Source of the DNA: Pseudarthrobacter sp. fls2-241-R2A-127
Lineage (GTDB): Bacteria; Actinomycetota; Actinomycetes; Actinomycetales; Micrococcaceae
NCBI RefSeq assembly: GCF_030209355.1
Contig: NZ_JARVSF010000017.1
Span: forward strand, 1 to 33,409
DNA length: 33,409 nucleotides
Direction of reading: 5' to 3'
Shown piece by piece: positions 26,582 through 33,409 of this stretch (its first letter is position 1; each line of letters begins with the position of its first letter). The position numbers were made by a program, and so were the translations under genes. The notes beneath the pieces were generated by a model, which was not told the DNA's origin, made no database searches, and saw nothing but the letters and a program-made list of their open reading frames with translations.

Positions 26582-27424
26582 GTGCCCTCTGTTCCCTTGC
26601 TTCCCGACTCCGGGCGGCGGGTGTTTGTTGCCCTCGGCGATTCCTTTACCGAAGGCGTGGGGGACCGGGACGAGCGGTTTCCCAACGGGGTGCGGGGCTG
26701 GGCCGACCGGGTGGCCGAAAAACTTGCCAAGGCGCAGCCCGGCTGGAAGTACGCCAACCTGGCCATCAGGAGCAAACGCCTGCGGCACATCATCGACGAA
26801 CAGCTGGAACCCGCCCTGCGGATGCGGCCCACGCTGATCACGCTCTATGCCGGCGGCAACGACATCCTGGACCTGAAAACGGACATGGCGGCGCTGATGG
26901 CGGACTACGAGCAATTCGTCGCCAAACTCGCGGGCACCGGGGCCACCGTGGTCCTCTTCACCGGGTTCGACGTCAAGGTTTCGGCGCTGCTGGAGCCGCT
27001 GAAGAAACGCAACACCTACTACAACCAGCGGGTACGGGACATCGCCGCGAAGCACGGGGCCCTGCTGGTGGACTACTGGTGCCTGGACGCCTTCCATGAC
27101 CGCCGGATGTGGGACTCGGACCGGCTGCACATGTCCAAGGCCGGGCACAAGTACCTTGCCGGGCAGGTGCTGGACCAGTTGGGCGTTCCGCACAAGATCA
27201 AGCGCAAGGACTGGCAACCGCCCGCACGGCTCAGCCTCCGCGAATGGGAGCAGCGGCAGCGGCGCTGGGTCCACGATTGGGTCCTGCCGCTGTTCGGACG
27301 CAAGCTCCGCGGCATCACGCTGGGGGACACGCTCACCCCGCGCTGGCCGGAGCCGGTGAAAGTCCCGCGCAAGGGGCTGAAGAAGCTGGCGGCGGAAACG
27401 CCCGACGACGGCGCCGCGCCTTAG
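26582..27424 (+). CDS. SGNH/GDSL-type hydrolase (paralogue A)
   Basis: About 280 residues from GTG 26582; the frame runs up to 26480, but that portion belongs to the repeat-like sequence, and no start has a good binding site. SGNH blocks are intact: block I ALGDSFTEGVGD (nucleophile Ser), block II Gly in LAIRSKRLRHI, block III GGNDIL, block V DRLHMSKAGHKYL (Asp and His). A C-terminal extension of about 80 basic residues (WEQRQRRWVHDWVLPLFGR) follows. No signal peptide is seen. It probably is a cytoplasmic esterase/lipase or deacetylase of unknown substrate. It is closely related to the gene at 28316. Its stop codon shares TTAG with the convergent YciI-like gene. Confidence 0.85.
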   Translation: MPSVPLLPDSGRRVFVALGDSFTEGVGDRDERFPNGVRGWADRVAEKLAKAQPGWKYANLAIRSKRLRHIIDEQLEPALRMRPTLITLYAGGNDILDLKTDMAALMADYEQFVAKLAGTGATVVLFTGFDVKVSALLEPLKKRNTYYNQRVRDIAAKHGALLVDYWCLDAFHDRRMWDSDRLHMSKAGHKYLAGQVLDQLGVPHKIKRKDWQPPARLSLREWEQRQRRWVHDWVLPLFGRKLRGITLGDTLTPRWPEPVKVPRKGLKKLAAETPDDGAAP

Positions 27425-27726
27425 CTGGTCGGTGCGGGCGGGCTGTCCAGCAGGTTTTCATACCCCGGCGCCACCCGGCCCGCATGGAACTCCAGCACCT
27501 CGAACTCTGCAACCCCATTGGAGTAGAACGGGTCCTGCGCCAGGCTGGCGTCGAGGGTGGCGCGGTCCGCCTGCGACAGCAACAACCCTCCGGTTCGTGG
27601 AATCTTGCGGCCCGCGGCGATGAAAACGCCGTCGTCGAAGGCCTTTTGCAGCCAGGCGATATGGGCGTCGTTGTGGAAGTCGACGATCTCCTGGGGCACG
27701 CGGTAGGTGAGGGAGACAACATACAT
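27421..27726 (-). CDS. YCII-domain protein
   Basis: 101 residues. MYVVSLTYRVPQEIVDFHNDAHIAWLQKAFDDGVFIAAGRKIP is the ferredoxin-like YCII fold with the conserved His (AHIAWL) and the GGLLL segment, followed by DPFYSNGVAEFEVLEF. Family members include chlorocatechol-type dehydrochlorinases, but most have no known role. Its stop overlaps the end of the SGNH gene. AGCCTA (27733-27738; TAGGCT on the minus strand) lies 6 bases before the ATG, so a leaderless transcript is likely. It is divergent from the marR gene. Confidence 0.85.
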   Translation of the reverse strand: MYVVSLTYRVPQEIVDFHNDAHIAWLQKAFDDGVFIAAGRKIPRTGGLLLSQADRATLDASLAQDPFYSNGVAEFEVLEFHAGRVAPGYENLLDSPPAPTS

Positions 27727-27785
27727 GGGCCAAGCCTACCGGCGCCGCAACAAGCTACTTGAAAGATCAATCGTAGAATGGGGTC
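27727..27785. promoter_or_regulatory. Divergent yciI-like/marR promoter region with a palindrome
   Basis: In 59 bases there are two outward -10 hexamers, TAGGCT (minus, 27738-27733) and TAGAAT (plus, 27774-27779), each with a 6-base gap to its start codon. Between them TTGAAAGATCAA (27759-27770; arms TTGA and TCAA) resembles a MarR operator. The -35 boxes are poor, which fits a regulated promoter. Confidence 0.55.
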
Positions 27786-28271
27786 ATGACCGAACCCCGA
27801 TGGCTCAACGCAGACGAACGCCGTGCCTGGTTGGCGCTGGTGAGCATCAACACGCTGCTGCCTGCGGCACTCGACACCAGGCTGCACAGCGCGGGGAAGT
27901 TGTCCCTCTTCGATTACACCGTCCTGGCGATGCTCTCCGAAGCCGAGGACCGGTTCCTGCCCATGAGCGAGCTTGCCGCCCGCAGCAGCGCCTCCCTGTC
28001 CCGCCTCTCCCACGTGGTGACGAAGCTGCAAAAGCGGGGCTGGGTGGAGCGCCGTCCGCACCCCCACGATGCGCGGGTGACCACGGCTCACCTCACCGAG
28101 GAGGGGATGGCGACCATTGTGGGGCTGGCGCCCCGCCATGTCGAAGACGTCCGTGACCTGTTCCTCGATGCCTTGACCGAACAGGACGTCCTGGACCTGG
28201 CGCGGATCGGCGAAAAGGTCGTAGGGCGCCTGGACACTGACCACTGGATCCTGCGCGAAACCAAGGGCTGA
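27786..28271 (+). CDS. MarR-family transcriptional regulator
   Basis: 161 residues, winged helix of the MarR type: DYTVLAMLSEAEDRFLPMSELAARSSASLSRLSHVVTKLQKRGWVERRPHPHDARVTTAHLTEEG, with the Asp-x-Arg wing. Dimerisation helices lie at both ends (NADERRAWLALVSINTLLPAALDTRL; LFLDALTEQDVLDLARIGEKVV). It likely represses itself and the divergent YCII gene through the palindrome between them. There is no ribosome binding site; the TAGAAT hexamer is 6 bases before ATG, so the mRNA is probably leaderless. Confidence 0.9.
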   Translation: MTEPRWLNADERRAWLALVSINTLLPAALDTRLHSAGKLSLFDYTVLAMLSEAEDRFLPMSELAARSSASLSRLSHVVTKLQKRGWVERRPHPHDARVTTAHLTEEGMATIVGLAPRHVEDVRDLFLDALTEQDVLDLARIGEKVVGRLDTDHWILRETKG

Positions 28272-28315
28272 ACCGCCGATTGGTTGCTTCCGGCAACGGG
28301 TGGCAAACTTACCGC

Positions 28316-29077
28316 ATGGATTTCACTTCCCGGTTCGTGGCCTTGGGCGATTCGTTTACCGAAGGCGTTGGCGACGACGACTCCGCCCGCCCCAACGGTG
28401 TCCGCGGCTGGGCCGACCGCCTGGCTGAACAGCTCTGCGCCGCCGATCCCGGCTTCGGCTACGCCAACCTCGCCATCCGCGGCAGGAAGCTCCGGCAGAT
28501 CCTCGCCGAGCAGGTGGACGCCGCCGTCGAACTCAATCCCACACTGGTGAGCATCTACGCGGGCGCCAATGACATCCTCCGCCCGCGCGTGGACATCGAC
28601 GAGCTGCTGGTGGAGTACAACGACGCCGTCGGCAGGCTGGCCGCCACCGGCGCCACCGTGGTGATGTTCACGGGTTTCGATGCCCGGGGTTCAAAGGTTT
28701 TCGGCACCATGCGCGGCCGGACCGCAATCTACAACGAACTGGTCCGCGGCATCGCGGGGGACCACGGAGCGCTGCTGGTGGATTACTGGCGGTTCAGCGA
28801 GTACTACGACTGGGGCATGTGGGCCCACGACCGGATGCACATGTCCGCTGCGGGCCACGCCAACATGGCCAAGCGCGTGCTCGAGGTCCTCAAATACGAC
28901 CACTCCATCGACATCCCGCCCATGACCCCGGTCCCGGAACTCAGCGGCAGGGATGCGCTCCGCGCCAATGCCCAGTGGTTCAGGGAATATGCGGCCCCCT
29001 GGGTGGTGCGCCGGGTCACCGGAAAGTCGTCCGGGGACAACCTTCAGCCAAAGTACCCGCAACTGACGCGGCTCTGA
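28316..29077 (+). CDS. SGNH/GDSL-type hydrolase (paralogue B)
   Basis: 253 residues from ATG 28316; an in-frame start at 28280 is too close to the marR stop and gives an atypical N-terminus. Block I ALGDSFTEGVGD, block III AGANDIL and block V DRMHMSAAGHANM are intact. The protein lines up with the gene at 26582 throughout (NGVRGWADRLAEQL, GYANLAIRGRKLRQI, YAG.NDIL, GALLVDYW), indicating an old local duplication, here with a shorter C-terminus (WFREYAAPWVVRRVTGK). No signal peptide. Substrate unknown. It is 44 bases downstream of marR and may be co-transcribed with it. Confidence 0.87.
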   Translation: MDFTSRFVALGDSFTEGVGDDDSARPNGVRGWADRLAEQLCAADPGFGYANLAIRGRKLRQILAEQVDAAVELNPTLVSIYAGANDILRPRVDIDELLVEYNDAVGRLAATGATVVMFTGFDARGSKVFGTMRGRTAIYNELVRGIAGDHGALLVDYWRFSEYYDWGMWAHDRMHMSAAGHANMAKRVLEVLKYDHSIDIPPMTPVPELSGRDALRANAQWFREYAAPWVVRRVTGKSSGDNLQPKYPQLTRL

Positions 29078-29101
29078 CCCGGCAGTATCAGGCCGCCGGG
29101 C

Positions 29102-29923
29102 TCAGGTGTACCGGAACGCCGGAGTGGACAGCATCGAGCCGTCGGCGCGGATCGCCAGCACTGCAACATCCCAGTTGTCGGTGGCCAGGTTCAGCATCGG
29201 CGTTCCGCCGGAAACGATAGCGGTGGCCAGTACGTCAGCGGTGACGATATCCGGTGCCGCCACGGTGACGTGGACGAATTCGGAGCCGCTTCCCAGCCGC
29301 CAGATGTGCTCGCCGCGTTCGGCCGAGCCCGAGGTTGCAAGGCCTGTGTGCTGTCCGCCCGCACCGAGCGCATACCCGGTGATCAGGGTGCGTCGGTCCG
29401 ACGGATCCACGATCCCGGCTTTCCACGCCTCGGTGCTGCCCGGCCGGGGCGAGCCGCTGACCAGGACGTCCCCGCCGGCGTTCAGGCACCAGTCGCGTCG
29501 GCCCAGCGCAAGGAGTGAGGTGCCGGCCTCGCGAATCGCGTGGCCCTTGATGATGCCGGACAGGTCCAGGACGCCGTCCGGCCTCTCCGGGGTAAAGGCG
29601 CCCTCCGTCCGCAGCCGCCACTCATGCGCCTCGGCGTACCGTTCCCGCATCCGGGCCGATGCGGTCCGCAGCGTCAGTTCGCCGCGGGCCAGCCGGCTGG
29701 CTTCGGAGTCCGGGCGGTAGAGGCTGAAGGTTTCGTCGAGCTCCCGGAAGAGGCTTTTGACGACGGCGGTGGCGGCAGCGAGCTCATCAAGGCGTGGCTG
29801 CCCTTCCGCGGCCACGCCGACGGGCATGGTCAGGCTGATGACCGTACCCATGCACTCGAACGTGCGGGCTTGCAGGGCCGGAGCGCCTGTTTGCGGTGAC
29901 ACGGGGCTAGAGGTGCGCTGCAT
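29102..29923 (-). CDS. apbE: FAD:protein FMN transferase (ApbE)
   Basis: 273 residues. ApbE motifs in order: ETFSLYRPDSEASRL, LDLSGIIKGHAI, WCLNAGGDVLVSG, GLATSGSAERG, and TADVLATAIVSGG with the Mg-binding Asp/Thr set. It splits FAD and attaches FMN by a phosphoester bond to a threonine or serine of a target protein. The evident target is the FMN-binding protein encoded just upstream, whose reading frame overlaps this one by 17 bases. No lipoprotein or Sec signal is visible (MQRTSSPVSPQTGAPALQ), so flavinylation may occur before export or the start may lie elsewhere. Confidence 0.92.
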   Translation of the reverse strand: MQRTSSPVSPQTGAPALQARTFECMGTVISLTMPVGVAAEGQPRLDELAAATAVVKSLFRELDETFSLYRPDSEASRLARGELTLRTASARMRERYAEAHEWRLRTEGAFTPERPDGVLDLSGIIKGHAIREAGTSLLALGRRDWCLNAGGDVLVSGSPRPGSTEAWKAGIVDPSDRRTLITGYALGAGGQHTGLATSGSAERGEHIWRLGSGSEFVHVTVAAPDIVTADVLATAIVSGGTPMLNLATDNWDVAVLAIRADGSMLSTPAFRYT

Positions 29924-30443
29924 CGATGGCTGCCTGGAGCGAGGTCAGGTAGGCGTCACTGGTGACCGTGGCGCCGCTGACGGTTTGCACGTTTGCCGAC
30001 TGCGCTGCCAGGACCTTGCTGCGAAGCAGGGGCGCGGCGCGGTTGCTGATCTGGACAGACTTGCCGTCCGCGTTGGTCAGCTGAAGGGCCGTGACGTCCG
30101 TGATCTTGCCGTTGGCCACCGTGATCTGGACCTGGACAGGGCCGAACCTGGTTTGGACGGCGGTCCCTTTGTAGGTGCCGGAGCCGGTTGAACCCGACGA
30201 CCCGGACGAACTTGAGGAGCCGGACGTACCCGAGGTGCTGGACGAGCCGGTTGTGCCGGAGGAGCCCGAAGCTGTGGAGGAACCCGTCCCCGCTGTTCCG
30301 GTGCCGGTGGCACCCGTGGTGCCTGCCGCCGTCGTGCCCGTTGCAACGGTGCTGATGCCTGATACCTGCGTGCCGGCCTGCCAGCCCGCCAGGAGAATCC
30401 CCGCGGAGGCAAAGGCGGCAGCGGCTATTCCGCGTATTTTCAC
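29907..30443 (-). CDS. Exported FMN-binding-domain protein with Ser/Thr/Gly-rich linker
   Basis: 178 residues from a GTG that overlaps the reductase stop (GTGA). A short basic N-terminus and hydrophobic segment (IAAAAFASAGILLAGW) act as signal or anchor. Residues 30-88 are almost only Ser, Thr, Gly and Ala, a flexible linker. Residues 90-178 are an FMN-binding domain: YKGTAVQTRFGPVQVQITVANGKI, DVTALQ, then VSGATVTSDAY with Thr159 in the SGAT flavinylation motif. FMN would be attached there by ApbE. It probably carries electrons at the outer membrane face from the neighbouring reductase. Confidence 0.9.
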   Translation of the reverse strand: MKIRGIAAAAFASAGILLAGWQAGTQVSGISTVATGTTAAGTTGATGTGTAGTGSSTASGSSGTTGSSSTSGTSGSSSSSGSSGSTGSGTYKGTAVQTRFGPVQVQITVANGKITDVTALQLTNADGKSVQISNRAAPLLRSKVLAAQSANVQTVSGATVTSDAYLTSLQAAIDAAHL

Positions 30444-31912
30444 CAGTCAAACCTTTCGTGATGGATTTGGTCCTCGCTGACGCCGGCCTTCGCGGCGGCC
30501 GCTATGACGTTGGACGCCCAGGTAGCCGGGCCGCAGACGTAAACGTCGGCGTCCTTGATGTCCGGGACGTAGGAGGTGAGGCTGTAGCCGTTGCGCACGG
30601 CGTCCTCGGGAAGCCAGGTGGAGTGGCCATGGGACCGGGGCCCGGTGAGGTGGAAGAGCCTGACCCCGCGCTCCTGGCAGATATCCAGGATTTCGCTGCT
30701 GAGGTAGAGCTCCTGCTCCGTGTGGCCGCGGAGCAGGACGCTGGCCTCCCCGGGTCCGAACGGTGTGGTTTCCAGCAGCGCCCGCAGCGGAGTTATGCCG
30801 ATACCGGCCCCGATCATGACCACCTTGTTCTTGGTGCGAACCGCGGTGCTGAGCAGGCCGTAGGGTCCTTCAAGCGCCACTTTGGTTCCTTTCCGCAGCC
30901 GCAGGAGCCCTGCCGATCCGTCGCCCAGGTTGCGGACCGTGATCCGCATGGTTCCTTGGCCGTCAGGGCCGTTGAAGACCGGCTCGGCGGACAGGCTGAA
31001 CGGGTGCGGGTGCCACCACATTCCCGGTGCGAGGAACCGCCAGATGAAGAACCGGCCTCCCGTCCCTGCCAGCTGGTCCAGTTGCCGGCCCCGCATGACG
31101 ATGTTGACGACGCCGGGCGCCACGGCCTCCACCCGGGCAACAGTGAGCTGGTGCCTGAGGGTTGCCAGCACGGGTTCCAGGACGCGGAAGTACACCAGGG
31201 CTGTGCCGGTGGAGATGCAGATGGCCAACCAGTACCAGCGCTGCCAGGTACCCGCGGCGAACAATCCGCCGACGCTGAACTGGTGCGGGATCGAGGTGGC
31301 TACGGCCGCATATGTCAGGAGGTGGACCACGTACCAGAACTCGTAAGGGAAGCGGCGCCGCACGGCTACCAGCGACGTCACCACAACGGCGATAAACAGC
31401 GCCATGGAGACGAAGGCCAGCCACATATCAGGGACCTGAAGCCAAAGATTGATGGATTCGCTGACCAGGTCCAGGCCCTCCGCCATGCCATAACCGATGG
31501 CGATCAGGAGGCCGTGGGCCAGGAGCAGGTACAGGGAAGGCTTGCCCAGCTTCCCATGAAACTCCAGGGCCCGGTCATGGCCGATGGTCCGGTCAATGAA
31601 CGGGATCCTTGCGGCCAGGAGCAGCATGAGCAGGACCAGGTCCATGCCCGCCAACCCGGCCACGATCCCGCCTGCCGTGAAGAGGCCGGCCGGAGACGTG
31701 ATGTTTGTGGCCCCGCAGTCCGCCAGCCACAGGGCAATTGCCGCGGCAACCGATGCCCAGGCAATGACGGTCAGGAAGTCTGTTCGCAGCATGCGCTGCC
31801 TGTGCTGCCGGGCGAACCAGCCACGGACGGGCCGTTTAGTGGACAGGGAAGGACGCCCCGTACGGCCGGAGCTGCTTGCGGCCGGTGTTGTCGGCAGGAG
31901 CTGCGTGTTCAT
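30440..31912 (-). CDS. Ferric-reductase-like transmembrane flavoprotein (NOX/FRE-type, FAD and NAD(P) domains)
   Basis: 490 residues from ATG 31912; the frame is open to 32071 but this ATG precedes the first basic/membrane segments. Residues 40-240 form a six-helix heme-b domain (WASVAAAIALWLADC, HGKLGKPSLYLLLAHGLLIAIGY, HLLTYAAVATSIPHQFSVGG with spaced histidines). Then comes an FAD barrel (WHPHPFSLSAEP), an NAD(P) site GAGIGITPLRALLE and YVCGPATWAS near the end. It moves electrons from cytosolic NAD(P)H across the membrane, probably to the FMN-binding protein encoded next. First gene of a coupled three-gene operon. Confidence 0.88.
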   Translation of the reverse strand: MNTQLLPTTPAASSSGRTGRPSLSTKRPVRGWFARQHRQRMLRTDFLTVIAWASVAAAIALWLADCGATNITSPAGLFTAGGIVAGLAGMDLVLLMLLLAARIPFIDRTIGHDRALEFHGKLGKPSLYLLLAHGLLIAIGYGMAEGLDLVSESINLWLQVPDMWLAFVSMALFIAVVVTSLVAVRRRFPYEFWYVVHLLTYAAVATSIPHQFSVGGLFAAGTWQRWYWLAICISTGTALVYFRVLEPVLATLRHQLTVARVEAVAPGVVNIVMRGRQLDQLAGTGGRFFIWRFLAPGMWWHPHPFSLSAEPVFNGPDGQGTMRITVRNLGDGSAGLLRLRKGTKVALEGPYGLLSTAVRTKNKVVMIGAGIGITPLRALLETTPFGPGEASVLLRGHTEQELYLSSEILDICQERGVRLFHLTGPRSHGHSTWLPEDAVRNGYSLTSYVPDIKDADVYVCGPATWASNVIAAAAKAGVSEDQIHHERFDW

Positions 31913-32228
31913 GTATCCAACATTGCGGTGGGAAGCTATGTCCCTGCTGTGAAAAAGGGCAACAGGCTGCTGTGACCTTCCACTCGCGCGGATGCCCTTA
32001 TACACCCGATTGGTCTTTAATTGCGTCAACTCGTAGACTTGGTAGGCGCTAAGTGCGCGGAGCGTGCGCAATTGCTCCGGTTGCCCGGTAATTTTCTCCA
32101 GGGTGGCCGGTAGTTAGGGGCTCAAGTTGCGTGACTAACCGTTGCCCTCTGTTATTTAGGGTCGCACTTGGCAGCATGGTCCAGCAGCAGATATGCGGAT
32201 CATTACTTTCAATTCTTGAGGAGAAGTC
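31913..32228. other. Divergent intergenic region between the flavin operon and rpmB
   Basis: About 316 bases, no gene seen. A 9-base direct repeat CTGCTGTGA occurs at 31944-31952 and 31967-31975, 23 bases apart (two helix turns), upstream of the reductase start. On the rpmB side TTGCGT (32127-32132) and TTATTT (32152-32157) could be a promoter, though spacing (19) is long. GAGGAG before ATG 32229 is the rpmB binding site. No clear Zur box was found. Confidence 0.4.
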
Positions 32229-32465
32229 ATGGCAGCACACTGCCAAGTGACCGGAGCCGAGCCGGGCTTTGGGCACAGCATTTCGCACTCGCACCGCCGC
32301 AACAAGCGCCGGTTCGATCCGAACATTCAGAAGAAGCGCTACTGGGTTCCGTCCCTGCGCCGTAACGTCACGCTGCAGGTCTCTGCACGTGGCATCAAGA
32401 CCATCGACGTGCGCGGCATCGACGCAGTCGTCGCCGACATTCTGGCTCGTGGGGTGAAGCTCTAG
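32229..32465 (+). CDS. rpmB: 50S ribosomal protein L28
   Basis: 78 residues. [59 protein letters not shown] is a full L28. The CxxC pairs of zinc-binding L28 are absent (only one Cys remains), so this is the zinc-independent form. A strong GAGGAG precedes it. The TAG stop overlaps the GTG start of rpmG by one base. Confidence 0.95.
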   Translation: MAAHCQVTGAEPGFGHSISHSHRRNKRRFDPNIQKKRYWVPSLRRNVTLQVSARGIKTIDVRGIDAVVADILARGVKL

Positions 32466-32632
32466 TGGCTAAGGACAAGGACGTACGTCCGATCATCAAG
32501 CTCAAGTCGACCGCGGGCACGGGTTACACCTACGTAACCCGCAAGAACCGTCGTAACGATCCTGACCGCATGGTCCTGAAGAAGTACGACCCCAAGATCC
32601 GCCAGCACGTCGAATTCCGAGAGGAGCGCTAA
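32465..32632 (+). CDS. rpmG: 50S ribosomal protein L33, cysteine-free form
   Basis: 55 residues from a GTG that shares a base with the rpmB stop (TAGTG). The sequence [43 protein letters not shown] is a complete L33. None of the four zinc cysteines is present (C-minus type). It was not called as a separate frame because it is short. It lies between rpmB and rpsN in one operon. Confidence 0.95.
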   Translation: MAKDKDVRPIIKLKSTAGTGYTYVTRKNRRNDPDRMVLKKYDPKIRQHVEFREER

Positions 32633-32634
32633 AC

Positions 32635-32940
32635 ATGGCTAAGAAGTCCAAGATTGCTCGCAACGAGCAGCGCAAGGTCATCGTTGAGCGTTACGCTGCA
32701 AAGCGCCTCGAGCTGAAGAAGACCCTGGTTGACGAGAACGCAACCGACGAAGCACGCGAAGCAGCCCGCCTGGGCCTGCAGAAGCTGCCGCGCAACGCGT
32801 CCCCGATCCGTCTGCGCAACCGCGACATCATCGACGGCCGCCCCCGTGGCACCTTCCAGAAGTTCGGCATCTCCCGTGTCCGTTTCCGCGACATGGCACA
32901 CCGAGGCGAACTCCCGGGCATCACCAAGTCTTCCTGGTAA
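32635..32940 (+). CDS. rpsN: 30S ribosomal protein S14, long cysteine-free form
   Basis: 101 residues, the long S14 type: [71 protein letters not shown]. It has no CxxC motif, unlike the 61-residue zinc-binding S14. The ATG follows the rpmG stop by 2 bases with GAGGAG upstream (32621-32626). It may be the only S14 in this organism or a zinc-starvation paralogue; the window cannot decide. Confidence 0.95.
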   Translation: MAKKSKIARNEQRKVIVERYAAKRLELKKTLVDENATDEAREAARLGLQKLPRNASPIRLRNRDIIDGRPRGTFQKFGISRVRFRDMAHRGELPGITKSSW

Positions 32941-32967
32941 TTCAGCACCGCTGATTCCAGCTGCTTG

Positions 32968-33003
32968 AGAAGGGCCGGCAACCTTAGGGTTGTCGGCCCT
33001 TCT
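32968..33003 (+). terminator. Rho-independent terminator of rpmB-rpmG-rpsN
   Basis: A 16-base stem AGAAGGGCCGGCAACC / GGTTGTCGGCCCTTCT with a TTAG loop (one G-T pair) is followed by GCGTTT. It starts 27 bases after the rpsN stop. The 33004-33160 segment beyond it holds no gene that I can support. Confidence 0.85.
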
Positions 33004-33160
33004 GCGTTTAACCCATTGGTCGTTCAGTGGTTGGGCATGCAAGGAAACACCTGTGCGGCAGCACACACCTGCATAATGACGACGTCGGCTGGTTGCGCAG
33101 GCGCTCCACCCCGGGTTTCGCCGCGGAATCCCGGGGATCTCCCGCCCTGGGAGGGTCAGT

Positions 33161-33189
33161 TTGCGGTGGGGGTGGTGGGCGTGTATTGT
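33161..33189 (+). promoter_or_regulatory. Putative rRNA operon promoter P1
   Basis: TTGCGG (33161-33166), exactly 17 bases, then TATTGT (33184-33189). Followed by GC-rich leader sequence. Placed about 180 bases before a second promoter, as in tandem rrn promoters. Confidence 0.6.
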
Positions 33190-33338
33190 TTTCTAAGTCG
33201 CCGCGGGGGACAGCGTTGAGCTGGTAGCCGCGGGTGGCCAAAAACCCCCACTTCAAAGCCAGGATCTGGTTGCTCTTTAGGGCGCTGGAAATCGGTATGG
33301 GGCGGTCTTCAACATGATGTGAGTCCTGGAAGATGGAT

Positions 33339-33367
33339 TTGACTCGGGTTGTGGGATCGGGTAAGTT
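33339..33367 (+). promoter_or_regulatory. Putative rRNA operon promoter P2
   Basis: TTGACT (33339-33344), exactly 17 bases, then TAAGTT (33362-33367). Expected transcription start near 33374, just before the palindrome GCTCCGGAGC (33377-33386). Confidence 0.65.
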
Positions 33368-33409
33368 TGGAAAGTTGCTCCGGAGCGATCCTGAACGGAA
33401 TTGTTTGGG
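33368..33409 (+). ncRNA. Start of an rRNA precursor leader, cut by the window edge
   Basis: Bases after P2 (TTGCTCCGGAGCGATCCTG and GGAATTGTTTGGG) resemble the leader that precedes 16S rRNA in Arthrobacter-type genomes. This is recognised from memory, without alignment. The 16S gene itself lies outside the window. Confidence 0.55.

Noticed and set aside
30458..31975. 505-codon open frame opposite the transmembrane reductase
   Set aside because: Antisense shadow; hydrophilic and featureless, whereas the minus strand encodes clear FAD/NAD motifs.
32200..32215. Possible Zur box before rpmB
   Set aside because: Only about 10 of 15 positions match the mycobacterial-type site and the inverted symmetry is poor.
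1..33409. CRISPR arrays, tRNA genes, insertion sequences, prophage or integration sites
   Set aside because: No regularly spaced direct repeats, no tRNA-like cloverleaf, no transposase or integrase translation and no terminal inverted repeats were found by reading both strands.

Overview
The window reads as chromosome from a high-GC actinobacterium of the family Micrococcaceae, most like Arthrobacter or Pseudarthrobacter. Third codon positions are strongly G/C. GTG starts and start/stop overlaps are frequent. There is an IdeR-type iron box and a cysteine-free rpmB-rpmG-rpsN ribosomal cluster. The right edge looks like the leader of a Micrococcaceae rRNA operon. The genus is inferred from familiarity with these sequences; no search was run.

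Layout. 1-1.9 kb (minus): a FadR-type GntR regulator, an asparaginase and the first codons of aspartase (aspA), i.e. asparagine to aspartate to fumarate. 1.9-4.0 kb: a DedA membrane protein and a hipBA toxin-antitoxin locus whose hipA has lost an internal segment. 4.0-7.8 kb: a uracil-DNA-glycosylase-fold protein, a CtaG-like membrane protein, a GIY-YIG-like protein, an S4-domain RNA-binding protein and a cytosolic sulfite-oxidase-family enzyme. 7.8-9.8 kb: an aldo/keto reductase and a frameshifted NAD(P)-binding reductase ending at a strong hairpin. 9.8-14.3 kb: membrane proteins of unknown role, a YchJ-like protein and a 666-residue acyl-CoA dehydrogenase.

14.55-20.37 kb holds the most notable locus: three translationally coupled genes for JetA, JetB and JetC, the SMC-like core of the Wadjet (MksBEF-related) plasmid-defence system. 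The nuclease gene jetD is absent here; the next gene is convergent and codes for an FBP-type zinc-finger protein. 21.2-26.4 kb is a ferric-siderophore uptake operon (lipoprotein, two permeases, ATPase, siderophore-interacting reductase) behind the iron box. 26.4-29.1 kb has two paralogous SGNH hydrolases flanking a divergent yciI-like/marR pair, preceded by what looks like a dispersed intergenic repeat. 29.1-31.9 kb (minus) is a coupled three-gene flavin operon: a ferric-reductase-like transmembrane flavoprotein, an exported FMN-binding protein and the FMN transferase ApbE. 32.2-33.0 kb is rpmB-rpmG-rpsN with a clear terminator. The last 250 bases carry two tandem sigma-70-type promoters with exact 17-base spacing, interpreted as rrn P1 and P2; 16S rRNA should start just beyond the window.

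A recurring trait is start codons 6 bases after a -10 hexamer, suggesting leaderless transcripts (the gntR, marR and yciI-like genes). Several perfect palindromes in promoter regions look like local repressor operators.
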